Shown: positions 45,620 to 55,828 of the stretch, piece after piece
Layout of the letters: each line of letters starts with the position of its first letter
Position numbering within the stretch: the stretch's first letter is position 1
NCBI RefSeq assembly: GCF_014397245.1
Contig: NZ_JACLHY010000005.1
Span: 165,162-229,161 of the forward strand
Reading direction: 5' to 3'
DNA length: 64,000 bases
DNA from: Arenibacter arenosicollis
Lineage (GTDB): Bacteria > Bacteroidota > Bacteroidia > Flavobacteriales > Flavobacteriaceae
Program-made: the position numbers and the translations under genes
Notes under the pieces: generated by a model
What the model was told of the DNA's origin: nothing
Seen by the model: only the letters and a program-made list of their open reading frames with translations
Database searches by the model: none

Positions 45620-46627
45620 CTATTTCAAATTTTCCCAATACCAGGATATGGCTTCCTTAAGACCCATGTCTAAGTTATAAGTAGGCTGGTAATCCAATAA
45701 ATCTTTGGCTTTTTTTATCGAGGCTAAGGAATGGGGTACATCACCTTCTCTAAGCGGACCATAAGTTGTTGGTATATCCTTGATTTTAGGTTCATATTTC
45801 GAAAGGTATTTCTTTAGGAGCAATACTAAATCATTTAATGACGTACGCTCGCCATAAGCAATATTGTAAACGTTGTTCACCGCTTGATTATTTTTGGTTG
45901 CTAAGGCTTTTATATTGGCCTGAATAACATTATCAATATAGGTGAAATCTCTGGAATAGGTTCCGTCGCCATTAATGTTTGGCGACTGGTGTTTCATTAA
46001 TTGCATTACAAATTTAGGGATAACTGCAGCATAGGCCCCATTTGGGTCTTGTTTCCTTCCGAAGACATTAAAATAACGTAGGCCTATTGTTTCCATGCCA
46101 TAGGTTTTCGAAAATATGTCCGCATAAAGCTCATTTACGTATTTGGTTATGGCGTAAGGGGATAGAGGTTTCCCTATAACGTCCTCTATCTTTGGCAATC
46201 CCTTGGAGTCGCCGTAAGTAGAAGAGCTTGCGGCATAGACAAAACGTTTTACTTTGGAATCCCTTGCGGCAACCAACATATTGAGAAACCCATTTACATT
46301 TACTTCATTGCTGGTAATTGGATCTTTTATTGATCTAGGAACCGATCCCAAGGCGGCTTGATGCAAGATGTAATCTACATTCTCGCATGCCCCTAAGCAA
46401 TCTTCTAAGTTTCTAATGTCGCCTTCCAAAAGCCTGAAATTTTCTTTTTCGCGAAGATGGGATATATTCTTAATTTTTCCTGTAGCAAAATTGTCCAAAC
46501 AGACAACTTTATTACCATTTTGGACTAGATATTCACAAAGATTGGAGCCTATAAATCCGGCACCTCCAGTTACGAGCACGGAATGTTCTTTTGGAAATTT
46601 TAATTCTTTATTACTAATGTTTGCCAT
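45620..46627 (-). CDS. UDP-GlcNAc 4-epimerase, WbpP/TviC-like
   Basis: A 335-aa extended short-chain dehydrogenase. GGAGFIGSNLCEYLV binds NAD, the catalytic Ser and YxxxK are in AASSSTYGD and YAITKYVNE, and the SRDFTYIDNV segment is family-typical. It interconverts UDP-GlcNAc and UDP-GalNAc (or the uronic forms). It is paired with the TviB/WbpO-like dehydrogenase 80 bp downstream. Confidence 0.9.
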   Translation of the reverse strand: MANISNKELKFPKEHSVLVTGGAGFIGSNLCEYLVQNGNKVVCLDNFATGKIKNISHLREKENFRLLEGDIRNLEDCLGACENVDYILHQAALGSVPRSIKDPITSNEVNVNGFLNMLVAARDSKVKRFVYAASSSTYGDSKGLPKIEDVIGKPLSPYAITKYVNELYADIFSKTYGMETIGLRYFNVFGRKQDPNGAYAAVIPKFVMQLMKHQSPNINGDGTYSRDFTYIDNVIQANIKALATKNNQAVNNVYNIAYGERTSLNDLVLLLKKYLSKYEPKIKDIPTTYGPLREGDVPHSLASIKKAKDLLDYQPTYNLDMGLKEAISWYWENLK

Positions 46628-46693
46628 AATTGAAATATTCTTTATTGATTAGAAAGTAATTAAAATGTGAAGATAAAGGTTAAGACATGGTAG

Positions 46694-47743
46694 TTATGCT
46701 TTAGCCTTTGTTTTAGTGATATTATAATAATTGCAGTACCAATCGGTGAAGGATTTAACGCCATCTGCTATGTTGGTAGTTGGCAGATAGTTATAATCTT
46801 GCATCAGCCGATCAATATTTGCCCATGTTTTTTGAACATCGCCAGGCTGCATCGGTAGCATCTCTTTAAGGGCAACCTTACCCAGGTTCCGTTCAATTTC
46901 CACAATAAAATCCAACAATTTTACTGATCTGCTATTTCCAATATTGTAAATTTTGTACAATCCTTTTTCATCTTTTTGGTCCGGCAGTTTTTTTTCAATG
47001 ACGCTTATGATACCGGCAGTTATATCATCTATATGGGTGAAATCGCGTTCCATTTTACCTTTGTTGAACACCTTTATTGGCCGACCTTGTACAATGGCTT
47101 CTGTAAAAAGAAATAGTGCCATATCCGGTCTGCCCCAAGGCCCGTAAACCGTAAAAAATCTAAGTCCCGTTGTCGGTATTTTATATAGATGGCTGTAGGT
47201 ATGTGCCATTAGTTCGTTGCTCTTTTTGGTCGCAGCATAAAGGCTAATAGGATGGTCTACCTGATCATCTTCCTGGAAGGGGATTTTTTTGTTAAGGCCA
47301 TAAACACTGGAACTACTGGCATAAATGAGATGTTGAATGGAATGGTGACGGCAACATTCCAAAAGATTGGCATAACCTACCACATTGGAATCTATATATA
47401 CATCAGGGTTTTCAATACTATAACGCACTCCAGCTTGGGCGGCCAAATGGCATACTTTGTCAAATAGTTCAGTTTCAAAAATTTTGGGAAGGTTTTCGCG
47501 CTCCTCGATGCCCATACGGATAAATTTGAATTGTTCTCCATACAATTCACCAGTGCAACTCACATTGAAGCGGCTGGCGTTATCTTTGGAAATGCCCAAT
47601 TCATTTAGACGTGCAAATTTTAGCTCAATATCGTAATACTGGTTTAAATTGTCTATCCCAACCACTTGATGCCCTTTGTTTAGCAAAGTGCGGGCAACGT
47701 GAAATCCTATAAAACCTGCGGAACCAGTAACTAGTATTTTCAA
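46694..47743 (-). CDS. UDP-glucuronate 4-epimerase, CapI-like
   Basis: A 349-aa extended short-chain dehydrogenase. GSAGFIGFHVARTLL, the DNLNQYYDIELKFARL segment and SSSSVYGLNKKIPF are the usual marks of CapI/Gla-type UDP-GlcA 4-epimerases; YAATKKSNE holds the catalytic Tyr and Lys. It would make UDP-GalA from the UDP-GlcA produced by the dehydrogenase encoded just upstream. A notable inverted repeat lies in the 145-bp gap between the two genes. Confidence 0.92.
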   Translation of the reverse strand: MKILVTGSAGFIGFHVARTLLNKGHQVVGIDNLNQYYDIELKFARLNELGISKDNASRFNVSCTGELYGEQFKFIRMGIEERENLPKIFETELFDKVCHLAAQAGVRYSIENPDVYIDSNVVGYANLLECCRHHSIQHLIYASSSSVYGLNKKIPFQEDDQVDHPISLYAATKKSNELMAHTYSHLYKIPTTGLRFFTVYGPWGRPDMALFLFTEAIVQGRPIKVFNKGKMERDFTHIDDITAGIISVIEKKLPDQKDEKGLYKIYNIGNSRSVKLLDFIVEIERNLGKVALKEMLPMQPGDVQKTWANIDRLMQDYNYLPTTNIADGVKSFTDWYCNYYNITKTKAKA

Positions 47744-47802
47744 AAGAATTTGTTTTTAACAAATATCGGAAAATTAGCTAATCAGGTAGGGTGAAACAAG
47801 CT

Positions 47803-47841
47803 ATAAAATTTTATGTTTAAACTTTGAACATAAAATTTTAT
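47803..47841. repeat. 15-bp inverted repeat with self-palindromic arms
   Basis: ATAAAATTTTATGTT, a 9-base spacer (TAAACTTTG), then AACATAAAATTTTAT. Each arm also holds the perfect palindrome ATAAAATTTTAT, so the same element reads both as an inverted repeat and as a near direct repeat. It lies between the ugd stop and the CapI-like start, where it could be an operator or a weak terminator. Confidence 0.75.
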
Positions 47842-47888
47842 GTATTTACCTTATGGACAACTAGTGATATTTATTTTGATTAATAGAG

Positions 47889-49286
47889 TTAAGATTCTCC
47901 AATCTTGTAATAATTAAATCCTATTTGGGTCATGTTTTCTTTGTTCAAAAGTCTTCTCCCATCGAAAACAAAAGCTGGTTTTAACATTTTTTTAAAAATC
48001 AGAGACCAATCATAGGTTTTAAACTCATCCCATTCCGTTAGTACAGCTATGGCATGGGCATCCTCAATCGCCTCTATGGGTTTATTCGTCACTTTTAATA
48101 ATCTACGGTTCTCTTCCGGTGTTCTAGTGTTTAAATAGTCCAGGTCTGCATAGATTTGTTTTTCGGAAACCTTTGGATCATAAACGACTATTTCAGCTCT
48201 TTCTTCCAAGAGCGCATCGGCAACGTAGATTGCTGCGGATTCCCGTGTGTCATTGGTGTCCTTTTTAAAAGCCCAACCATAAAATACTATTTTTTTTCCA
48301 GAAACTGTATTGTAAAGCGTGGAAATAATATTTTCCGCAAAGCGTCTTTTCTGGTAATCGTTCATAATAATTACTTGTTCCCAATAATCGGCAACTTCCT
48401 GTAAGCCAAAGCTACTGGCAATGTAAACCAAATTAAGGATGTCTTTCTGAAAACAGGATCCCCCAAAACCTACTGAAGAATTTAGGAATTTGGAGCCTAT
48501 TCTACTGTCATAGCCTATAGCTCTGCTTACTTCCGCTACATTAGCATCCGTTTTTTCGCATAATGCAGAAATGGAATTTATGGAAGATACACGTTGTGCT
48601 AAAAAGGCATTGGCAACGAGTTTGGAAAGTTCAGAAGACCAAACGTTGGTCTGTAAAATCCGTTCCTTTGGAAGCCAACGTTCATAAATGGCACTTAAAG
48701 TGTTCTTGGCCGCTTTTCCCGTGGCAGTGTCATCGCCACCTATTAATACTCGGTCCGCATTTAGTAAATCTTCTATAGCAGTCCCCTCCGCTAAAAATTC
48801 CGGATTGGAAAGGATTTCAAAGGCGACGCCGTTACCAGTGTTATCCAAAATACTTTTTATTGCGCTGGCCGTTCTTACTGGAAGGGTAGATTTTTCAACA
48901 ACGATTTTATCCGTCTTGGCTACCCGGGCAATATTTCTGGCGCATAATTCAATAAATTTCAAGTCAGCTGCCTGTCCCTTACCTTTACCATAGGTTTTTG
49001 TTGGGGTGTTTACGGATATGAAAATTATTTCTGCCTCATCAATGGCTTTGTCTACCTCTGTGCTAAAAAACAGGTTCTTTCCTCTTGTAGCCCCCACAAT
49101 TTCATTCAATCCAGGTTCGTAAACTGGTAAATTATCCAAATTGGAATCGTTCCATTGGTTAATGCGATCTACATTAATATCCACAACAGTAACTTTGATC
49201 TCTGGACATTGACTGGCTATGACGGACATGGTAGGTCCGCCCACATAACCGGCCCCGATGCAACAAATTTTGGTGATTTTTTTCAT
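47889..49286 (-). CDS. ugd: UDP-glucose 6-dehydrogenase
   Basis: A 465-aa dehydrogenase that makes UDP-glucuronate. The N-terminus ([18 protein letters not shown]) and [10 protein letters not shown] are characteristic of the animal/plant-like UGDH type that also occurs in Bacteroidota. The catalytic Cys is in [14 protein letters not shown], and [16 protein letters not shown] is the usual C-terminal block. It is divergent from the aminotransferase gene, with a 240-bp shared control region. Confidence 0.94.
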   Translation of the reverse strand: MKKITKICCIGAGYVGGPTMSVIASQCPEIKVTVVDINVDRINQWNDSNLDNLPVYEPGLNEIVGATRGKNLFFSTEVDKAIDEAEIIFISVNTPTKTYGKGKGQAADLKFIELCARNIARVAKTDKIVVEKSTLPVRTASAIKSILDNTGNGVAFEILSNPEFLAEGTAIEDLLNADRVLIGGDDTATGKAAKNTLSAIYERWLPKERILQTNVWSSELSKLVANAFLAQRVSSINSISALCEKTDANVAEVSRAIGYDSRIGSKFLNSSVGFGGSCFQKDILNLVYIASSFGLQEVADYWEQVIIMNDYQKRRFAENIISTLYNTVSGKKIVFYGWAFKKDTNDTRESAAIYVADALLEERAEIVVYDPKVSEKQIYADLDYLNTRTPEENRRLLKVTNKPIEAIEDAHAIAVLTEWDEFKTYDWSLIFKKMLKPAFVFDGRRLLNKENMTQIGFNYYKIGES

Positions 49287-49526
49287 TATTAATGGATAAT
49301 TATTTAATGCAAAGATTAAAAATTAATTCAAAGAACCTAGGCTTTTACCTTAACGAACCTTATATTTATAGGTGAATTGTTAAGAAGTCTCGACAAAAGC
49401 GCGAAAATTTAATTGGAGCAGTATTTAATCGAGATATTTCAATCTTGAACGAATTATATGGCCAATATGATAATGTACTCGAAAGTATACTTAATTTTAC
49501 ATTGCAATTATAAATAACCCCAAAAT
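49287..49526. promoter_or_regulatory. Divergent intergenic region between the nucleotide-sugar and export operons
   Basis: 240 bp separating the leftward ugd and the rightward aminotransferase gene. It must carry promoters for both directions, but I find no exact TAnnTTTG match on either strand. Confidence 0.4.
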
Positions 49527-50657
49527 TTGATAACAAAAACGAAAATATGGCTTTCCTCGCCACATATGGGTGGCAATGAGCAAAATTATGTTCAAGAGGC
49601 TTTTGATACCAATTGGATAGCTCCACTTGGACCAAATGTAAATGCTTTTGAAGAATCTATTGAAGATTATTTGGGCAATTCCATAAAGGTGGCAGCCTTA
49701 AGCTCTGGCACGGCGGCTATTCATTTGGCATTGGAGCTCTTAGGTGTAGGTTATGGGGATGATGTTATTTGTCAAAGTTTTACTTTTTCTGCTTCGGCCA
49801 ATCCTATAACTTATTTAGGAGCACGTCCTGTATTTGTTGACAGTGAAAGGGAGACATGGAATATTTCTCCTGGATTGTTGGAAAAGGCCATTTTGGATGG
49901 CATGGCAAATGGAAAAAAACCAAAAGCAATAATCGCAGTACATTTATATGGTATGCCGTATAAGGTAAGCGAGGTAAATGAAATTGCGGCTAAATATGAT
50001 ATTCCTGTTATTGAGGATAGCGCGGAAGCACTTGGTAGCGTATATAAGAACAAGCCGTGCAGCACTTTGGGTACAATAGGTATATTGTCCTTTAATGGAA
50101 ACAAGATTATTACTACTTCAGGCGGCGGTGCCTTGGTGACCAAAGATGTAATATTAAAGAATAAGGCCGTTTTTTTGGCGACCCAAGCTAGGGATAATGC
50201 CCCACATTATGAGCATACCCATATTGGATATAATTATAGAATGAGTAATGTTCTGGCGGGTATAGGCCGTGGGCAAATGGAGGTGATAGAAGATAGGGTT
50301 AATAGTAGGAGAGGTAATTTCGAATATTATAGGTCAAAATTGGCACATATATCGGAAATAGAATTTTTAAAGGAACCTGAAGGCTTTAAATCCAACCGGT
50401 GGTTGAGTTGTATTCTTGTTCCTTCGTATAACACACGTGAAAAAATAAGATTGGCCCTGTTGGAGGAGGATATAGAGTCTAGACCTTTGTGGAAGCCAAT
50501 GCACATTCAACCTATTTTTGAGGGTTGTAAAGTTTATGTAGATGGTACTTCGGAAGATTTGTTTCAAAGAGGGCTTTGCCTTCCTAGTGGTTCCAATTTG
50601 CAGAAAGATGATCTAGATAGAGTAATAGAAATAATTTTAAAAGTATTAACCCAATGA
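49527..50657 (+). CDS. DegT/DnrJ/EryC1-family sugar aminotransferase, PglE-like
   Basis: A 376-aa PLP enzyme that converts a UDP-4-keto-6-deoxy sugar to the 4-amino form. The N-terminus (WLSSPHMGGNEQNYVQEAF, then NWIAPLGP) is characteristic of PglE/LegC-type enzymes. Lys193 in SFNGNKIITTSGGGAL should bind PLP, and VIEDSAEALGS precedes it. The start is TTG 49527; the first in-frame ATG (49566) would remove the conserved N-terminus. Its stop overlaps the next ATG by 4 bp. Confidence 0.92.
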   Translation: MITKTKIWLSSPHMGGNEQNYVQEAFDTNWIAPLGPNVNAFEESIEDYLGNSIKVAALSSGTAAIHLALELLGVGYGDDVICQSFTFSASANPITYLGARPVFVDSERETWNISPGLLEKAILDGMANGKKPKAIIAVHLYGMPYKVSEVNEIAAKYDIPVIEDSAEALGSVYKNKPCSTLGTIGILSFNGNKIITTSGGGALVTKDVILKNKAVFLATQARDNAPHYEHTHIGYNYRMSNVLAGIGRGQMEVIEDRVNSRRGNFEYYRSKLAHISEIEFLKEPEGFKSNRWLSCILVPSYNTREKIRLALLEEDIESRPLWKPMHIQPIFEGCKVYVDGTSEDLFQRGLCLPSGSNLQKDDLDRVIEIILKVLTQ

Positions 50658-52588
50658 TACATAATTACTTAACCAGTAGAGCTCAAAAGTATACGTCTAA
50701 ATGGATTGTATTGGCCATAGATTTAATCTTAGTTGCCACAACTTTTATATTATCCTATCTAATTAGGTTTAACCTAACCCTTGATTTTGATATTAGCAAG
50801 TTGGTTATGCAGTTGCCTGTAATAATTCTGATTTCGTTTGTTGCCTTCCTGATTACGGGCTCATACAAGGGCGTAGTTCGTCATACAGGGGTAAGGGATG
50901 TTTATAATATTTTTAATGCCATTTGCCTTGCCAGTATCATAACCATTTTTATGATTATTTTAAATAGGGAAATGGAATTTATGGAAGGTTTTACGGTTCC
51001 CCTATCTATTATAATAATTCATAGTTTATTGAGTTTTATTGCTCTAACGGCTTCAAGATATATGTTTAAGAATGCCTATTATAACTTGGTAAAGCAATTT
51101 AAGGTTACTAAAAATGTAATTATTTATGGGGCAGGGGAATCCGGAATTCTAACTCAAAATGCCTTGACCAGTCATTCTGGAAGTATGTCCAGAGTTGTTG
51201 GCTATATAGACAAGGATTATGAAAAGGTAGGTAAGAGTATTAATGGTGTAAAGGTTTATGCTCCAGAAGTTTTATCTGAATATTTTATAAAAGCGAATGG
51301 AATAAACGAAATAATATTTTCCATACAAAATATAGAACACAGTAGGCTAAGGGAATTGGTAGAAGGTTTGGTAGATTTTCCAGTTCAGGTCAAAATTGTT
51401 CCACCCATAGAGGATTGGATCAATGGTGAATTAAAAATTTCCCAAATCAAGCAAGTGCAAATAGAGGATCTGCTTGATAGGGTCCCTATTAAAATTAAGA
51501 ATAACCGCATTTCCAAAGAGTTAAAAGATAAGGTAATAGTGGTTACTGGTGGAGCCGGTTCTATTGGGAGTGAGCTGGTTAGGCAAATAGCCAATTATGA
51601 ATATAAATCACTAATTGTAATCGACCAGGCAGAATCGGCCCTATACGATCTACAGCAAGAGTTGATTCAGAATGGTTTTCATAATTTTATTCCTATTGTA
51701 GGGGATATTAGGGATAAGAATAGAATGTCCGGTTTATTTCAAGAGCACAAGCCCAATATGGTCTTTCATGCAGCCGCTTATAAGCATGTTCCTTTAATGG
51801 AATATAATGCCTATGAGGCCGTTAAGATAAATATAGCAGGTACCAAGGTAATAGTGGATCTTTCTTTGGATAACGGAGTAGACAAGTTTATTTTTGTCAG
51901 TACCGATAAGGCGGTTAACCCTACCAATGTTATGGGGGCTACAAAAAGGATTGCAGAAATGTACATTAGTTGTTCACAGCAACAAAACAAAACCAAATTC
52001 ATCACAACCCGTTTTGGTAACGTACTTGGATCCAATGGTTCGGTGATTCCGTTGTTTAAAAAGCAAATTGAAAATGGAGGGCCTTTGACAGTAACACACA
52101 AAGATATTACCCGCTATTTTATGACTATTCCGGAAGCGGCCCAATTGGTGTTGGAAGCTGGGGGAATGGGTGAAGGTGGAGAAATTTTTATATTTGATAT
52201 GGGTGAATCTGTCCGAATTTTCGATTTGGCCAAAAATATGATAAAATTATCTGGTCTTAGATATCCTGAGGACGTAGATATTAAGATTACTGGTCTTAGA
52301 CCAGGAGAAAAATTATATGAGGAGCTATTGGCTAATGGTGAAAATACGATGCCTACCTATCATAAGAAAATTATGATCAGTAAGTCAAGGGAATTCAATT
52401 TTGAAGACGTTAGGTCTAAAATAAATGAGTTATGCGTAGCCAACATGTTTTTCAATGGTAACCCGGTAGCACTTATGAAGGATATTGTTCCAGAATACAT
52501 CTCCAATAATTCAGAGCAGTGTAAATTGGACAAGGAAAAGATTGCGAAAAAAGACAATGTAGCGGTCAAGAAAATTTTACAGTCCTAA
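50654..52588 (+). CDS. Membrane-bound UDP-GlcNAc 4,6-dehydratase, PglF/CapD-like
   Basis: A 644-aa protein: about four N-terminal transmembrane helices (residues 15-125), a CoA_binding_3-type domain, then a short-chain dehydrogenase domain with GGAGSIGS (299-306) and STDKAVNPTNVMGATKR, again with Met in place of the usual Tyr. It makes UDP-2-acetamido-4-keto-6-deoxyglucose, the substrate for the aminotransferase gene that it overlaps by 4 bp. Together with the PglC-type gene at 27.4 kb this suggests a bacillosamine-like first sugar. Confidence 0.92.
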   Translation: MIHNYLTSRAQKYTSKWIVLAIDLILVATTFILSYLIRFNLTLDFDISKLVMQLPVIILISFVAFLITGSYKGVVRHTGVRDVYNIFNAICLASIITIFMIILNREMEFMEGFTVPLSIIIIHSLLSFIALTASRYMFKNAYYNLVKQFKVTKNVIIYGAGESGILTQNALTSHSGSMSRVVGYIDKDYEKVGKSINGVKVYAPEVLSEYFIKANGINEIIFSIQNIEHSRLRELVEGLVDFPVQVKIVPPIEDWINGELKISQIKQVQIEDLLDRVPIKIKNNRISKELKDKVIVVTGGAGSIGSELVRQIANYEYKSLIVIDQAESALYDLQQELIQNGFHNFIPIVGDIRDKNRMSGLFQEHKPNMVFHAAAYKHVPLMEYNAYEAVKINIAGTKVIVDLSLDNGVDKFIFVSTDKAVNPTNVMGATKRIAEMYISCSQQQNKTKFITTRFGNVLGSNGSVIPLFKKQIENGGPLTVTHKDITRYFMTIPEAAQLVLEAGGMGEGGEIFIFDMGESVRIFDLAKNMIKLSGLRYPEDVDIKITGLRPGEKLYEELLANGENTMPTYHKKIMISKSREFNFEDVRSKINELCVANMFFNGNPVALMKDIVPEYISNNSEQCKLDKEKIAKKDNVAVKKILQS

Positions 52589-52644
52589 AATTCACTATAC
52601 TTGCAAAATAAAATGTTATAATAAATTCCTATAAAACAGGTTCC

Positions 52645-53418
52645 ATGAAAAACAAATCTTTAGGTTTATTTGCTTCTATTTTAATAATTTCACTTGTATT
52701 ACTTTCTTCCTGCGCCTCTAAAAAGGAGGTGGTGTATTTTCAAAATGCCAGCAGTTTTGAAACCTTGGTGGACAAGAATAGTTTTACTCCCAAGTTTAAG
52801 GTTGATGATCTAGTTAGTATAAATGTTTCCACCTTGGACAGTGAGGCAAGCGTGCCCTTTAATTTATTTAAGGGTGCCTCGGAAGGTGGTATTCGGGCAG
52901 AGCAGGTGGACTACCTAATAGACCAAGAGGGTAATATTAATTTCCCGGTGATAGGAAAATTAAGGATATCTGGTTTGTCACCTGAGGAATTAAGGTTGCT
53001 TTTGAGTGAGAAACTAAAGGACTATTTAAAAGATCCAATAATAAATATAAGATTAGTTAATTTTACAGTCACCATTTTGGGCGAAGTTCAAAGACCCGGA
53101 ACTTATCCCGTGAGTGGAGAGCGGATCACCATTTTGGAAGCCCTTGGACTCGCCGGGGATTTAACCATTAAGGGAATGCGAAAAAATGTGATGGTGATTC
53201 GTGATTTTGATGGTACCAAGGTGTATACCCGTTTGGATCTTACACAAAAGGAGGCTATGAATTCGCCAGTGTATTATCTTACCCAAAATGATGTGGTGTA
53301 TGTGGAGCCAAACCAATCAGCTGTAACTGCTTCCAGTTTGGATAACAGGGCTACTATAGCCATATCCCTGGCATCGTTGGTAATTACCTCTACAATACTA
53401 TTTGTGACAAGAAATTAA
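52645..53418 (+). CDS. wza: Wza-type polysaccharide export lipoprotein
   Basis: A 257-aa outer-membrane lipoprotein. Leader and lipobox end LLSSC with Cys23. The poly-export domain follows (FKVDDLVSINVSTLD, YLIDQEGNINFPVIGKL), then SLBB-type strands (VTILGEVQRPGTYPV) and a C-terminal hydrophobic segment (AISLASLVITSTILFV) that could span a membrane. It forms the export channel with Wzc, whose gene starts 28 bp later. Confidence 0.92.
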   Translation: MKNKSLGLFASILIISLVLLSSCASKKEVVYFQNASSFETLVDKNSFTPKFKVDDLVSINVSTLDSEASVPFNLFKGASEGGIRAEQVDYLIDQEGNINFPVIGKLRISGLSPEELRLLLSEKLKDYLKDPIINIRLVNFTVTILGEVQRPGTYPVSGERITILEALGLAGDLTIKGMRKNVMVIRDFDGTKVYTRLDLTQKEAMNSPVYYLTQNDVVYVEPNQSAVTASSLDNRATIAISLASLVITSTILFVTRN

Positions 53419-53446
53419 CTATTAATATATTTTACCCTTTTACCCA

Positions 53447-55828
53447 ATGAGCTTAGACTCTCAAGATAAACCTACGGAAAATCTAGATTTAAAAGAAATA
53501 ATCAGCTTATACACTAAACATTGGAAGTGGTTTGTTCTTTCTGGATTTACAGCATTGGCTTTAGCATTTATATATCTTCGATATGAAATTCCGGAATACC
53601 GCGCAGAAGCCAAAATCCAAATTGTGGATGAAGGTAGCTCAGGATCAAGTCTTGGTCTTTTTAAAGATTTAGACCTGCTTTCCAATGGGAATACCGAAGT
53701 TTTGGATGAAATTGAACTTATAAATTCTAGATCCAATTTTATTGAAGTGGTCAAAACTTTGGGGCTTAATACCAAGATTATGGCCCTAGGGAATATTATT
53801 GATACCGAACTATATACCAATCCGCCTGTAAAGGTTAATTTCATTGCTGCCGATTCTATTATTAACAAATCCAGTTTTTCTTTTTACCTGCAATTGTCAT
53901 CCGTAACGACTTTTGGTTATACGGAAGAGGAAGATATGCCGGTAAAAGTATTGGCTTTCGGAACCAATATTCCAACACCAATAGGGGATATTGTGGTTAC
54001 CCCAAATATGGATAATTTTGATCGATTTAAGGAAGCTAAAATTAAGGTAGTAGTGCATCCGGTGAATCTGGTTGCCCAATCTTATAGGACGAGAATTAAA
54101 ATTGATTTATTAGATCAATTTTCTAATATATTGAATATTACTTTGGAAGATCCTATTAAGGAAAAGGCAGTGCAGATTATAGATGAACTAATTAGGGTCT
54201 ATAATAAAAATGCCATAGAGGATAAAAGGATAATTGCAGATAGAACATCTAATTTTATAGAAGATAGAATTGCGGAAATTTACACTAGTCTTTCTTCGGT
54301 AGATCAGACTGCCCAGGACTTTAAAACGGATAGAGGGGTAACGGATATTGCTTCGGAAGCCAATATTAATTTAAATGTGGGGGTAGCCAACCAGCAAGAA
54401 CTTGCCAATATGCGGACTCAGTTGAATATTGCCGCATCCATGAAGGATATTGTGGAGCAACAGGATGGTTTTGAGGTGCTTCCGGGAAATGTGGGTTTAA
54501 CGGATCCAACCATTAATAGTACCACTTCCAAGTATAATGAGCTGGTTTTGGAAAGGAATAGACTTTTAAAAAGTTCTAATGAAAAAAACCCTGTCATTGT
54601 AAACTTGGATCAACAAATTAGGGGTTTAAAAAGAAATATGCAGTCCAGTTTAAATAGTACTGTGGACAATCTTGGGTTACAGGTGAATGCCTTAAGTGGG
54701 CAGCAGGCCATCTTTAATTCTAAAATTTATTCTGCACCAAAAAATGAAAGGGCGTTAAGGGATATTACGAGAAAACAGGAAACTACTGAGCAGTTATATC
54801 TGTATTTATTACAGAAAAGGGAAGAAGCGCAAATTGCGGTAGCTTCAACGGCACCTAAATCCAAGGTTATAGATTACGCTTATAACCCAAGTCCTTTTCC
54901 AATTTCACCTCGAAGAAATGTGGTTTATTTAGCCTTTTTATTGCTAGGTGGATTAATTCCGTTTGCTTTAATATACGTATCCGATCTTTTGGATAATAAA
55001 GTACACAATATGCATAGTTTGGAAAAGGTGTCCAAAAATATTCCTATTTTAGGAGAATTACCGCGGCTTTCCAGGAAAGATCAAAAACTGATAATTAAAG
55101 AAGATCGTTCAGTTCTTGCTGAATCCTTACGGATAATCAGGACCAACTTGGATTACTTGATTAAAACAGACAGGAACGAAAACGGCAAGAATAATGTGGT
55201 TTTTGTGACCTCTAGCGTTCCGGGTGAAGGTAAATCCTTTCTTTCTACCAATCTGGCCATGACCATAGCCAGTACGGATAAAAAAGTATTATTGTTGGGT
55301 GCCGATGTGCGTAACCCTAAATTATATTCCTTTTTTACGGGCAATGAAATTAATAAAATGCCCAGCAAAAACAAAAAAAAGGATGTAGGACTTACAGAAT
55401 ACCTTTATGATAGCACCCTGGAAGTAAAGGATATTATTAATCCAATGCTGGTTTTTCAGGATACTATGGATGTGATATACTCAGGAAGGATACCTCCCAA
55501 TCCTGCCGAACTGCTAATGAGTAAACGTATTAAGGAGCTTTTTGAAGAAATTTCCGAGTTGTATGATTACGTTATTGTGGACACAGCACCACTTATGGTA
55601 GTTACAGATACTTTATTGATCAGTGATTATGCCAATCATTTGATTTACGTTACCAGGGCAGGTTTAACGGAAAAGAAGGCTGTGCAGTTTCCTATGAAAT
55701 TACAACAGGACGGAAAAATTAAGGGACTTTCCTTTATCGTCAATGATGTAAAGGTGTCCAATTTGGGATATGGGGGCAAATACGGATATGGCTATGGAAA
55801 AAGTCAAAAAAAGTGGTGGAAATTCTAA
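53447..55828 (+). CDS. wzc: Wzc-type polysaccharide co-polymerase / BY-kinase
   Basis: A 793-aa inner-membrane protein controlling chain export. The Wzz domain has transmembrane helices near residues 27-45 and 495-515 with a long coiled-coil region between them. The cytoplasmic tyrosine kinase has Walker A in VPGEGKSF (Gly593 to Ser597), Walker A' in LLLGADVRNPKL and Walker B in YVIVDTAPL. The C-terminus is Tyr- and Gly-rich (GGKYGYGYGK), the usual autophosphorylation tail. The pair with Wza fits a Wzy-dependent system. Confidence 0.93.
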   Translation: MSLDSQDKPTENLDLKEIISLYTKHWKWFVLSGFTALALAFIYLRYEIPEYRAEAKIQIVDEGSSGSSLGLFKDLDLLSNGNTEVLDEIELINSRSNFIEVVKTLGLNTKIMALGNIIDTELYTNPPVKVNFIAADSIINKSSFSFYLQLSSVTTFGYTEEEDMPVKVLAFGTNIPTPIGDIVVTPNMDNFDRFKEAKIKVVVHPVNLVAQSYRTRIKIDLLDQFSNILNITLEDPIKEKAVQIIDELIRVYNKNAIEDKRIIADRTSNFIEDRIAEIYTSLSSVDQTAQDFKTDRGVTDIASEANINLNVGVANQQELANMRTQLNIAASMKDIVEQQDGFEVLPGNVGLTDPTINSTTSKYNELVLERNRLLKSSNEKNPVIVNLDQQIRGLKRNMQSSLNSTVDNLGLQVNALSGQQAIFNSKIYSAPKNERALRDITRKQETTEQLYLYLLQKREEAQIAVASTAPKSKVIDYAYNPSPFPISPRRNVVYLAFLLLGGLIPFALIYVSDLLDNKVHNMHSLEKVSKNIPILGELPRLSRKDQKLIIKEDRSVLAESLRIIRTNLDYLIKTDRNENGKNNVVFVTSSVPGEGKSFLSTNLAMTIASTDKKVLLLGADVRNPKLYSFFTGNEINKMPSKNKKKDVGLTEYLYDSTLEVKDIINPMLVFQDTMDVIYSGRIPPNPAELLMSKRIKELFEEISELYDYVIVDTAPLMVVTDTLLISDYANHLIYVTRAGLTEKKAVQFPMKLQQDGKIKGLSFIVNDVKVSNLGYGGKYGYGYGKSQKKWWKF

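Noticed and set aside
49366..49635. 89-codon frame on the - strand in the ugd/aminotransferase gap
   Set aside because: It runs into the start of the aminotransferase gene, has no family resemblance and would occupy the divergent control region.
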